64,000 nt of DNA from Chitinophaga eiseniae (GTDB taxonomy: Bacteria > Bacteroidota > Bacteroidia > Chitinophagales > Chitinophagaceae), in assembly GCF_012641265.1 (NCBI RefSeq), contig NZ_JABAHZ010000001.1, forward strand, positions 124,001 through 188,000, in the 5' to 3' direction. The stretch's first letter is position 1. The number at the start of each line of letters is the position of its first letter. The position numbers and the translations under genes were made by a program. Under the pieces are notes generated by a model that worked only from the letters and a program-made list of their open reading frames with translations, had not been told where the DNA came from and ran no database searches. Positions 33,049 through 41,309 of this stretch are shown in pieces.

Positions 33049-33966
33049 TTATTTCATCACGTGCTTCATGCTGCTCACCGCAAAACCACTGAAACAACCG
33101 ACTACATTACTGCCCTTTATATTACTCTTCAGTACAACAGGGGTAGAAAACGGACCGCTGTTGACCCTTGCTTTATTAAAACTATCCCAGAAATCATATA
33201 CAGGGCGTTCTATACTAACAAGATAGTAAATAGCCGTGTCGCCGATTGGCAGGGGCGCTGAATGTGTGATATGTATGGCTTGTCCGTTTACCAGTTCGTC
33301 TGTATTAGGCAGATACCTGTCTGTGCTGAGGGCGCCCCATCCAAAGGTGTTTTTAGTATAACGGTTGCCCCAGTAATAAATTTGTGCGTTGCCAAGTGTA
33401 TCCGGGTCTGTATAGTGTACGGTAAGCCGGGCCAGTATCTTTCCGGAGTCGTCTTTAAATGGGGGGGTATTGGTAAGGCTGTCGATAGGTACCGGAATGG
33501 GTAAAGTGGTGATTGCGGTATATTTCCTGCCTTCGGCTACAATTTCAAGCAGATAGGCTTTCCCCGGTTTACCCAATAAGGCGTGAGAAGAATCGGTAGT
33601 AAGTTTGGGATCAAAGTAGGCGCCTGGAACATACAGGCCATGCATGCCCGGTGTTTTTCCTTCCTTCATCGTTACTTTACTGGCAGTGTTCCACTGATAG
33701 CCTTTCCCTTTTTCGAAATCACCTTCGGTGATGGTTACCGTTGCTTTTTCCACGGCGGTATTAGCGAATTGCGATTCATTGAAGTTGACTGTTTTTCCAA
33801 TGATGACATAGTTGTAGGTGCGGAGACTGTTGTTAATATAAGCTTCTACCACCAGCATGGGAGGTGTTTTATCCAGGTTGAGGTCTATGTTTTTTTCGCA
33901 GGAATTACAAAGAAGCAGTAGCAGTAGAATAAAGATATAGCCGTTGCTGTAATTTGATTTTTTCAT
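33049..33966 (-). CDS. DUF4249 lipoprotein
   Basis: A 305-residue lipoprotein with signal and lipobox LLLLLCNSC near residue 23. The mature start EKNIDLNLDKTPPMLVVEAYINN is the DUF4249 signature. Two Ig-like halves follow, with the strands VEKATVTITEG and GKAYLLEIVAEGRKYTAITTLP. In Bacteroidota this family is nearly always encoded right after a TonB-dependent receptor carrying a carboxypeptidase-like domain, as here (3-nt gap). It probably caps or assists that receptor at the cell surface. The ligand is unknown; iron complexes or peptides have been suggested for similar pairs. Confidence 0.9.
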   Translation of the reverse strand: MKKSNYSNGYIFILLLLLLCNSCEKNIDLNLDKTPPMLVVEAYINNSLRTYNYVIIGKTVNFNESQFANTAVEKATVTITEGDFEKGKGYQWNTASKVTMKEGKTPGMHGLYVPGAYFDPKLTTDSSHALLGKPGKAYLLEIVAEGRKYTAITTLPIPVPIDSLTNTPPFKDDSGKILARLTVHYTDPDTLGNAQIYYWGNRYTKNTFGWGALSTDRYLPNTDELVNGQAIHITHSAPLPIGDTAIYYLVSIERPVYDFWDSFNKARVNSGPFSTPVVLKSNIKGSNVVGCFSGFAVSSMKHVMK

Positions 33967-33969
33967 ACA

Positions 33970-36348
33970 TCAGAAATTAAAATTCCATGAAATGCTTGGC
34001 AGAATGGGGAACAGCGTTACCTGTTTACCTTGTATGGTCTTTTTGTTTTCGTCTACGTCTATATAAATAAAGTATGGATTGCTACGATTATAGACGTTAT
34101 ATACACTCAATATCCAATGACTTTTAAAGCGCCTGGTACTTTCGGGGTTTGGCGTGAAAGTAGCGGAGAGGTCGAGGCGATGATAAGCGGGCATCCGATA
34201 GTCATTGATTTTGCCATAGCGGTTGATGTTGGTGTATATTGGCGAATCATTGCTGAAATTAAATCCCAGGTTATAAACAAATCGGCCATTAGGCATGGTG
34301 AGCGCGTTACCTGTACTGAATACAAATAAACCGGAGAACGTCCATTTTTCCGACAATTCGTAGTTGGCAACTACACTGAGATCATGTGTGCGATCGTACC
34401 GATAGGGAAATGGTTTACCCCCGTTAAGCTCCGCAAAGGTACGTTCGGTGCGACTCAGCGTATAGCCGATCCAGCCGGTGAGTGGCCCTGTTTTCTTCTT
34501 GAGCAGTAATTCCAGTCCATATGCCTTGCCGGTACCAAAGATCATTTCACTTTCGATGTTCTGATTGAGGAGCAGTTGGGCGCCTGGCATAAATTCAAGT
34601 TCGTTGTCCATTTGTTTATAGTAGGCTTCAGCACTGAATTCATAGCCTTTGGAAAAATCCTTAAAGAAACCTGCTGCGACCTGGTCTGCTACTCCTGGTT
34701 TTATCAGGCGGCTCACAGGTACCCATAGGTCGCTCGGAAAAGTGGCTGCGCTGGTGGTGGCCAGGTGCAGGTACTGTACGGTACGGGTATACGAAAGTTT
34801 AATGCTCGTTTCCCTGTCGAAGAGGTATCGCATGGCAAGACGGGGTTCAGGGTACATATACTTCGCGATCCGTTGCCCTTTTTTGTAAGCAATTGTTTTA
34901 CCGGTAGGAACGCCATCTTTTCCGTATACTACATCTGTTTTGGGGCCTACCTGATCGAAGTAACTTACACGTAATCCCGCAAGGATATTTAGCCGGTTAC
35001 TGATGTCCCAGTCTGCGCTGAGGTATCCGGCTGCCTCACGGCCATATTGTTTGTTAATCTTTGATATAAATTCTTGTTCTCCTGCGCTGGTGCTGCCTGC
35101 ACCAGGTTTGAACTGATGCCAGGTGCCCTGCCAGCCGGCTTTTAATTTAAGACGGTCGGAGGGGAGATACATCCAGTCATTTTTTACCTGGTAGTCTACA
35201 AGTCCTGATGAAAACAATATACCATCTGTATTGTAGGTGATACTGCTGCCAAGTTCAAAGGAGTTATGGAATATTGACAGCTCCTGTTGGATTTTTCTGC
35301 TGATTTGAGATTTCCAGGTAGCACCGGCAAGCGTATTTCCCCAATTTGCTTTAAAATGACGGTACCTGTCGGTAGATTCATTTTTATCGTAATTGAAGTT
35401 GTCTCTGCCTGTATAGAAATTCAGAGAAATGCTGTTGGCAGCATTTAACTCAATATTCAGCTTAGCGTTAACATCATAGAAATAGTAACCATTATTACCT
35501 ATCGAATCCGGTGCAATCCAACGGGCAAGCTGATCAATGTAACTACGGCGGGCACTTATAATAAAGGAAGACTTTCCTTTTGACAGGGGCCCTTCTACAG
35601 TAAGGCGTGAGGAAATCAAGCCGATACCACCATTAAATTTAAGGCTGTCTTTATTCCCTTCCCTGGAGGTGACGGAAATTACACTGCTCAGTCGTCCGCC
35701 GTATTCAGCTGGCATTCCGCCTTTAATGACGGATATGTTTTTAACAGCATCGCCATTGAAAATACTGAATGCACCCAACAGGTGGGTGGGATTATACACA
35801 GTAATGCCGTCCATTAGTACCAGGTTTTCATCGGGGCCACCGCCACGAACATATATACCGTTGCCGGCATCGCCGGCATTTTTGACACCCGGAAGCAGCG
35901 TGATGGATTTTAATGGATCAATTTCCCCCATTAGTGTAGGTAGTTTTTTCATCTGCTCAATGCTCAACAGATGTGAACTCATCTGGTTGAGCTGTAGAAT
36001 TCGGTCTGCCTCAATGGTAATGGGTTTGAGCTGAGTGGTACTTTTTTGCAAAACAAAAGCAATGGTGGTATCACTGTACAGTACAATACCCTGACTGCTG
36101 CCGGAATAGCCAACCGCGCTAATGGTAACCAGGTACCGGCCCGGAGAAAGATGCAGCAGGGCAGTGCCGGTTGAATCTGTAACAGCGGTGAGTGCGCCTG
36201 CCACAATATGGGCACTGATACCCTGGTGTTGATCATTGATAACGCTTACTTTGAGTAATTTCGACTGCCCCAGGACGTTCTGTCCCACAAATAATAAAAA
36301 TAGAAAGTTCCATAGTCTGATGCAAATGGTTTTCCGCCTGTTTACCAT
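33970..36348 (-). CDS. TonB-dependent receptor with carboxypeptidase-like N-terminal domain
   Basis: A 792-residue outer-membrane receptor. The signal peptide is about 1-27. A CarboxypepD_reg-like beta-sandwich (about 32-110) includes GRYLVTISAVGYSG. The plug domain (about 125-235) carries GEIDPLKSITLLPGVK, GIYVRGGGPDENLVLMDGI and GMPAEYGGRLSSVI. The 22-stranded barrel follows and ends with the typical aromatic strand (ISWNFNF). It lacks an STN domain, so it does not signal to an anti-sigma factor. The adjacent DUF4249 lipoprotein is its partner. It takes up an unidentified ligand with energy from TonB-ExbBD. Confidence 0.93.
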   Translation of the reverse strand: MVNRRKTICIRLWNFLFLLFVGQNVLGQSKLLKVSVINDQHQGISAHIVAGALTAVTDSTGTALLHLSPGRYLVTISAVGYSGSSQGIVLYSDTTIAFVLQKSTTQLKPITIEADRILQLNQMSSHLLSIEQMKKLPTLMGEIDPLKSITLLPGVKNAGDAGNGIYVRGGGPDENLVLMDGITVYNPTHLLGAFSIFNGDAVKNISVIKGGMPAEYGGRLSSVISVTSREGNKDSLKFNGGIGLISSRLTVEGPLSKGKSSFIISARRSYIDQLARWIAPDSIGNNGYYFYDVNAKLNIELNAANSISLNFYTGRDNFNYDKNESTDRYRHFKANWGNTLAGATWKSQISRKIQQELSIFHNSFELGSSITYNTDGILFSSGLVDYQVKNDWMYLPSDRLKLKAGWQGTWHQFKPGAGSTSAGEQEFISKINKQYGREAAGYLSADWDISNRLNILAGLRVSYFDQVGPKTDVVYGKDGVPTGKTIAYKKGQRIAKYMYPEPRLAMRYLFDRETSIKLSYTRTVQYLHLATTSAATFPSDLWVPVSRLIKPGVADQVAAGFFKDFSKGYEFSAEAYYKQMDNELEFMPGAQLLLNQNIESEMIFGTGKAYGLELLLKKKTGPLTGWIGYTLSRTERTFAELNGGKPFPYRYDRTHDLSVVANYELSEKWTFSGLFVFSTGNALTMPNGRFVYNLGFNFSNDSPIYTNINRYGKINDYRMPAYHRLDLSATFTPNPESTRRFKSHWILSVYNVYNRSNPYFIYIDVDENKKTIQGKQVTLFPILPSISWNFNF

Positions 36349-36910
36349 TTTTAGAAGATTAAGCTGGTTTACAGAAAGCTCAGTTTAGTAGAGCCTGTTT
36401 ATGGTTCTTTAATATGGCCATTTCAGTCCGCATAGTATAAGCTGGTTGAACGGTTTTTCAATTTCAATGCTGGGAATGTAACGATACAAAGGAATGTTGT
36501 GCCCATCCGCAATTAATACGACGAAAACACTACTGCGGCCTGGAAAGCGTAGTATAATTGATTATTCATGTTAATGGTTTAAGGCGATAGAAATCAGGAC
36601 AATCAATAGATGTAACTATTGCTACACTTAAAATCTGGTGCGCCAATATTTTTAATGCTCGATATGGTTTATTAGCTGGCGTTCTCTGATATTAATGTTA
36701 CAGCTTTTAGCAATAATTACGCCAGAAAGGTGGAGGTTGGAATTAATTTTTCTTTATGAGTTGTCGATATGCGTATATCTATAATATTGACGATAATCAG
36801 GATTTATGCTAATAGACATCATATTTCATTCTCTTGGCTGGTTTTAGATTTGAGTAAAGTGATTTACGACCTCAGACTTATTTTTATCACGCATCCTTAA
36901 AACCTTAACT
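36349..36910. promoter_or_regulatory. 562-bp divergent gap between TonB receptor and flavodoxin gene
   Basis: No credible gene in either strand. The gap must hold the promoters of the leftward receptor operon and the rightward flavodoxin gene. I see a near-consensus minus-strand -7 box (TTCCTTTG, near 36487-36494) and one copy of the recurrent motif TAGTATAATTG (36550-36560). Nothing else stands out. Confidence 0.35.
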
Positions 36911-37426
36911 ATGCAAGGTATTATTATCTATAAAGGCAAGTATGGAGCTACACAGCAGTATGCAGCCTGGTTGTCGGCAGCATTGAATATTCCCGCAGTG
37001 ACGGGGGGTGGAGAAACGAAAGATCAGTTGGAAGATGCTGACTATATCATCATGGGAACCAGCGTTTATATTGGCAAATTGCAGTTGCGCGACTGGGTGA
37101 AGAAGAACAAAGGACTGTTGGCAGGTAAAAAGCTGTTTCTCTACCTGGTGGCTGGTACACCGGCCACGGAAAAGGAGAAACTGAAGGGATACATTACTGC
37201 CGGTATTGGCGCTGACATCAGCAATAAATGCACTTGTTTTTTTCTTCCCGGTAAACTGGAATTCAGAAAGCTCTCATGGATGGATAAATGTTTGTTAACT
37301 ATAGGGGCCAAGTTGGCGAAGGGACGTGGGGAAAGCATTAGCGTTACCGACTATAACGATGTAAAAGCAGAACGTCTTTCCGAATTAATAGCATCTGTGC
37401 GTAAACTGAGTGAAGTGTCAGTTTAA
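36911..37426 (+). CDS. Flavodoxin-domain protein (HemG-like)
   Basis: A 171-residue flavodoxin-fold protein. The opening IIIYKGKYGATQQYAAWL is the FMN phosphate loop in the form used by HemG-type protoporphyrinogen oxidases (flavodoxin_5). The second strand reads ADYIIMGTSVYIGKL and the third KKLFLYLVAGTPA. HemG proteins oxidise protoporphyrinogen IX with quinone as acceptor, but paralogues of unknown role are common, and no haem gene is adjacent. It stands alone between two gene pairs on the opposite strand. Family assignment is good; the enzymatic role is unproven. Confidence 0.75.
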   Translation: MQGIIIYKGKYGATQQYAAWLSAALNIPAVTGGGETKDQLEDADYIIMGTSVYIGKLQLRDWVKKNKGLLAGKKLFLYLVAGTPATEKEKLKGYITAGIGADISNKCTCFFLPGKLEFRKLSWMDKCLLTIGAKLAKGRGESISVTDYNDVKAERLSELIASVRKLSEVSV

Positions 37427-37522
37427 TGAAGTCTGTCTTTTTAAATGCCTTCTGACGCTCCCCAGGGATTTCTTTAAAACAGATTTAAGAAAAGACCGGC
37501 CTTACGGGACCGGCCTTGCTTC

Positions 37523-37996
37523 TTACCTGATACCTGTATACCAGGCAGGCCTTTCTTCATCATGAAGCCAGAAAAGTGCCGCCTGACCGAACGGTGATCC
37601 GTCGGGATTAGTTAATCGCCATACTACGCCGTCATAAATCGTAAAAGTATTTCCATATTTATCAACGCGTGGACCGGTATAGTGATAAGCGATGCCATTG
37701 AGCGAGACATCCTGTAACAACCGCTCCCGTTCACTTCTGTCCTGCGGCGCTGCACTCAACCGGGAAGGAAGCTGCAAGAGCTCTGCTGTGTTATATTTAA
37801 AACAGGATAAGGCAAATTGATTCGCATAAATAAAATGCGGGTCCGTGCCTGTCCCATGCGCAAGGATGCTATAAGGCGCCTCTTCGTGCAACCACTGGGT
37901 GCGCGCCGTAATGCCGGATGGCGTGGGAAGCCCCTTGCCGTTCCTGTTGAGGAAATTCTGGTCTATTTGTGCGATTAAAGAAAGAACTGACGACAT
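37523..37996 (-). CDS. MEKHLA-domain protein
   Basis: A 157-residue cytoplasmic protein that is nearly all MEKHLA domain, a PAS-related fold. Diagnostic segments are YSILAHGTGTDPHFIYANQFALSCF, LPSRLSAAPQDRSERERLL and the C-terminal DGVVWRLTNPDGSPFGQAALF. The domain was first described at the C-terminus of plant HD-ZIP III factors and also occurs as stand-alone bacterial proteins; a sensory role is assumed. It lies 10 nt after the thiamine-diphosphate enzyme on the same strand, so they form an operon and may share a metabolite. No DNA-binding domain is attached. Confidence 0.82.
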   Translation of the reverse strand: MSSVLSLIAQIDQNFLNRNGKGLPTPSGITARTQWLHEEAPYSILAHGTGTDPHFIYANQFALSCFKYNTAELLQLPSRLSAAPQDRSERERLLQDVSLNGIAYHYTGPRVDKYGNTFTIYDGVVWRLTNPDGSPFGQAALFWLHDEERPAWYTGIR

Positions 37997-38006
37997 GCGT
38001 TTGTAA

Positions 38007-39746
38007 TTATAAATTTTTAAGACGGGGATTTTTGCCCAGCTCCTGCTGGTGATCTACGGGTATTTCAATGAGCAGGGAACGTTGCCCTTCCATTTCGATA
38101 CGATGCAGCAGTTCCCCGAGATTACTCAGATCAGGCTGCAATCGTGCGGCTTCCCATCCACAGGCCCTCGCGATAGCGCAATAATCAATCGCTGTTACAC
38201 GGGCATGATAATTCGGCGCGGCGATATCAGGCAGTACTTTTTCCAGTCCCTGTTCAACGATAGACAGCGACTCATTGTTCAGCAGGAAAATGACGATGCC
38301 CAGCTGGCTCACTTCTCCTAAAGCACCTGAGAACAGGCGGAAGCATCCATCGCCGGTGAACAAGAAAACGGGACGATCAGGGTCTGATAGTTTAGCGCCG
38401 ACCGCTGCGCCAAAAGCACCGCCCATAGCGGAACCACGATAGAGGGAGTAGAAGTCGATATTATCATTAGGCCTTTGGGTTACATATTGCCGGTCTTTAT
38501 AAGCCAGGCAAACATCGTCTATCCCCAGCGAATGCGTTGGCCACCACTTATTGAGGCGCTGATATAAAGTAGCCATATTCACATATCCTTCCCTTGGCGT
38601 GGCAAACGGTCGGTCGTTCAGATCTGCCGGCGCCTTTGCCACTGGTCTGTTGGTAAAAGGATAGCGTTGACTGGCGCCTATCAATGCGCCTAACAAAACA
38701 TCCAGCGGTCCGTACACATGGTCATACCCGCCTGTGGCCACGTGGCGCAGACTATTTTCCACCAGTCCATATGCCTCGAAAATATTCCCCAGGAAGAAGG
38801 TATGAGCGGCATTAAAACCGTTGAAATTAATGGTGTACTCATCGGGGCAGGCGCCCAGTACTACCAGTACGTCCTGTGCACCAAGCGAATTAAATAAAGA
38901 CATTGCTTTGTCATTTCCCCCAAAGGAAATATAGCCGTAACCGTAAGGGTTATCCTGGCTCACGGCGTTGGCGCCGTTGATGCTCCAGATGGCGGCTGCC
39001 TGTAATTGTTCGCATAGTTGCGTGGTGAGTTGTTTAGCATTGCGATAACGTGCCATTTCTTCTCCTACCAGCACCACTACCCGTTTATCATCCACCGTTT
39101 TCCGGAACGTAGACACAAATGCATCCAGGAAGTCGTCTTCTACCGATCTTTCTTGTTCGGGCATCGGCATAGTATACTCTATTAAAGGACTTCCCACGGC
39201 TTCATTGTCCAATACCAATACCACCGGTTTGGAGCGGTCCAGCATTGCTTTCGCCTGCGCCAGTTGAGCCGTTAATGAAAACGGATCATTCAGTACAAAA
39301 ACAGCTTCTCCCAATTCTGCACATAGCTGTGCTACGGTATTGCTGCCATATACGGAAGTGTCCTGTAATGGAGAGAAGCCTATGGTATTACTACCGGAAA
39401 CGGGCACAATAAAAACTGCGGGTATGTCGTGTAACTTGGCGTCACTGAGTCCGCAGGTGATCAACCTGGTGGCAGCACCGGTAGTGGCCACAGCGGCAGC
39501 TATTTTACCGCTTGCCAGATAATAGCCCAGAGGAACAAAGCCAGCGCTGTATTCGCCCAGCGTTAGAAAAGCAGGTTCATTGGAGGGCAGGTCGTCAAAA
39601 GGTTTGAGGTGCTTTAGCAGGTGAATAACACCGCCGCCGGTAACGCCGGTGTATAAAGTGATACCCCAATCGGTAAGGGTGTCTACAATGAGCTGATAGT
39701 TATCAGCCACGCAGGGTGGGTTTCCATAAAGGTTACGGAGCGTCAT
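38007..39746 (-). CDS. Thiamine-diphosphate-dependent enzyme (2-oxo acid decarboxylase/acetolactate synthase superfamily)
   Basis: A 579-residue enzyme with all three superfamily domains. The N-terminal pyrimidine-binding domain (about 15-185) includes the activating Glu in TLGEYSAG near residue 64. The central domain covers about 205-345. The C-terminal pyrophosphate-binding domain has the GDG-x(about 25)-NN cofactor motif, seen as TGDGCFRLFSG followed by LLNNESLSIVEQGL. It most resembles decarboxylases of the phosphonopyruvate, indolepyruvate or sulfopyruvate groups, but the substrate cannot be assigned. It is the first gene of a two-gene operon with the MEKHLA protein. I find no close pathway neighbours. 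Confidence 0.85.
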   Translation of the reverse strand: MTLRNLYGNPPCVADNYQLIVDTLTDWGITLYTGVTGGGVIHLLKHLKPFDDLPSNEPAFLTLGEYSAGFVPLGYYLASGKIAAAVATTGAATRLITCGLSDAKLHDIPAVFIVPVSGSNTIGFSPLQDTSVYGSNTVAQLCAELGEAVFVLNDPFSLTAQLAQAKAMLDRSKPVVLVLDNEAVGSPLIEYTMPMPEQERSVEDDFLDAFVSTFRKTVDDKRVVVLVGEEMARYRNAKQLTTQLCEQLQAAAIWSINGANAVSQDNPYGYGYISFGGNDKAMSLFNSLGAQDVLVVLGACPDEYTINFNGFNAAHTFFLGNIFEAYGLVENSLRHVATGGYDHVYGPLDVLLGALIGASQRYPFTNRPVAKAPADLNDRPFATPREGYVNMATLYQRLNKWWPTHSLGIDDVCLAYKDRQYVTQRPNDNIDFYSLYRGSAMGGAFGAAVGAKLSDPDRPVFLFTGDGCFRLFSGALGEVSQLGIVIFLLNNESLSIVEQGLEKVLPDIAAPNYHARVTAIDYCAIARACGWEAARLQPDLSNLGELLHRIEMEGQRSLLIEIPVDHQQELGKNPRLKNL

Positions 39747-40311
39747 AGCATAGTGATTAAATTGATAAATCGCGGTTTTCTGTATGGTTTATTATGAGAA
39801 CGTTATATGAGGGCTTTTTAAGAAGGCTTGTTGATATGGGTTTTCAAAATGGGTTTACTATATATTGTATAAATTCACTGACGGTACAAGATAAGTAGTA
39901 TTTGCTGAAGCGCAAATTTTTTGGAATAAGATAGGTTATCGAAGCGTAGTGTTTTTTTGTTATTATCTGCCGGAAGTAAAGCGCCGGCCGGATTTCGGCA
40001 GACGATTTACAAAATGTGTAGTATAATTACTACAGTTCTTTCGTATTTATATTACTGAAACGCGTCATCGTGCAGCAACTCAAAAAGGTAGTCGCTTTTC
40101 GGATTTTTGTAGAAAGGAATTTTGATCTTTATTTATCAGCGGTATTTTTCCAGGGACTAAAAATGATAAAGCTAAAGAAAGCCAATATCCATACCCCAGA
40201 AGCCATCAGAATTATGCACATTAAAAAGTGGTTTGCCTTCCTGGCCGGTAGGTATATGCCTGATCGCTGTTTCAGGTCCGGTATTATTCTGCATGAAAAT
40301 AATAGCTTTTT

Positions 40312-40327
40312 ATATGTTCAAACATAT
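40312..40327. promoter_or_regulatory. 16-bp palindrome, candidate operator (copy 1)
   Basis: ATATGTT-CA-AACATAT has perfect seven-base arms. The identical site, read from the other strand, occurs at 50918-50933 upstream of the GH38 gene. The arms extend the TATGTTTG -7-like core, so a site overlapping a promoter is possible. Confidence 0.45.
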
Positions 40328-40472
40328 GTGTTGAATATTCTTCCAAACCGTTATAGGGGATAAAAATAGCATCTTTGACCTTGAGGCCTCTGAATTACCA
40401 GAATGATTTTATGTTTATTTATTATAAATTTTATGAATATTATCTTCGGTTTTTAAAATCATATAAATTTTA

Positions 40473-40503
40473 TTGTAAAAAACGTCAAATGTATATATGT
40501 TTG
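40473..40503 (+). promoter_or_regulatory. Putative promoter of the ECF sigma gene
   Basis: TTG (40473-40475), a 20-bp spacer and TATGTTTG (40496-40503) give both halves of the Bacteroidota sigma-A promoter. The leader would be about 140 nt. The -7 box lies in a degenerate copy (13 of 16) of the palindrome found at 40312. Confidence 0.5.
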
Positions 40504-40648
40504 TACAAAACAAAGCAACTTTATTCTCAACCCTATTTTTGAACCAGTGCAGCGTAAAGTTTATTCCCAAATCAAAGACAGAAATTCAGTTGTTAGATCA
40601 ATGCCGGTAAATGCGTTATATCTGAGTAATGGATAAACAGAAATCATA

Positions 40649-41248
40649 TTGTCAACCAGAATAGTCCCGGAAGAGAAAGAGTTACTGCATATGGCTGCTG
40701 AAGGAAATAGGGAGGCCTATGGTAATTTATATGCCCGTTATTACGATTCCCTGTATCATTCTCTTTGTTTCCTGGTAAAATCAGAAACGGAGGCGGAAGA
40801 ACTCATTCAGGAAGCTTTTGTAAAGGCCTGGATCAGCCGTGAAACGCTGATGCTGGTCAGGTCATTTGGTGACTATATCTTCATGGTTGCGAGGAATCTT
40901 CGTATCGATAAAATAAGAAGCCGCAGCACCCGTGCTACTGCAGAACTGGTCTACCAGGAGCACCGGCCTGAATTCGAACTGTTATCAGATGATATCTATC
41001 TGTATAAGCAATATTATGAAACTGCCTGGGAAGCCATACAGCAGCTCCGTGGGAAGAAAAAATCTATCTTCCTGCTCCGCACACAGGAAGGGCTCACGTT
41101 GCAGGAAATTGCCCAGCGTGAGGGGATTAGCAGGTCTGCTGTTAAAAAACATTTATATACCGCATTGGAACAAATGAAAACCGCCCTGGTCAAAAACAGT
41201 GACTGGATTTCATTAGCAGTACTGTACATCTGGAATTCCTCCCGTTAA
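40649..41248 (+). CDS. ECF-type RNA polymerase sigma factor (SusC-linked)
   Basis: A 199-residue sigma-70 family factor of the Bacteroidota SusC/FecR-linked ECF group. Sigma region 2 spans about 25-95 (GNREAYGNLYARYYDSLY, EAEELIQEAFVKAW, the DKIRSR end). Region 4 spans about 125-180 with the helix-turn-helix LTLQEIAQREGISRSAVKKHL. No ATG gives a complete N-terminus. The TTG at 40649 includes the conserved P-E-E-K-E-L lead, whereas the first ATG (40691) would begin inside the first helix, so I use TTG. The FecR anti-sigma gene follows 61 nt later and the target SusC after that. Confidence 0.9.
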   Translation: MSTRIVPEEKELLHMAAEGNREAYGNLYARYYDSLYHSLCFLVKSETEAEELIQEAFVKAWISRETLMLVRSFGDYIFMVARNLRIDKIRSRSTRATAELVYQEHRPEFELLSDDIYLYKQYYETAWEAIQQLRGKKKSIFLLRTQEGLTLQEIAQREGISRSAVKKHLYTALEQMKTALVKNSDWISLAVLYIWNSSR

Positions 41249-41309
41249 AATTTTTTTTTGAAAAAGGTGTCCATTCTCTTTTTTGCTTACGTCTATTTAT
41301 TGAGAACTT

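Larger units (their letters stand above)
39747..40648. other. 902-bp intergenic region with regulatory features, no convincing gene
   Basis: This is the largest gap in the window, between the leftward TPP enzyme and the rightward ECF sigma gene. It contains a short hairpin GTAGTA-TAAT-TACTAC (40018-40033) that includes a copy of the recurrent TAGTATAATT motif. It also contains a 16-bp palindrome (40312-40327) also found upstream of GH38, and the likely sigma-gene promoter at 40473-40503. A 97-codon frame with a GTG start (40070-40363) has no recognisable features and is probably not a gene. Confidence 0.4.

Noticed and set aside
37494-37517. Direct repeat GACCGGCCTT...GACCGGCCTT between convergent genes, first read as a terminator
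   Set aside because: The copies are direct, not inverted, so no stable stem forms beyond four self-complementary CCGG pairs.
40070-40363. 97-codon frame in the 902-bp gap before the sigma gene
   Set aside because: It needs a GTG start, has no recognisable domain, signal or membrane segment, and overlaps the shared palindrome at 40312-40327. I treat the region as regulatory.
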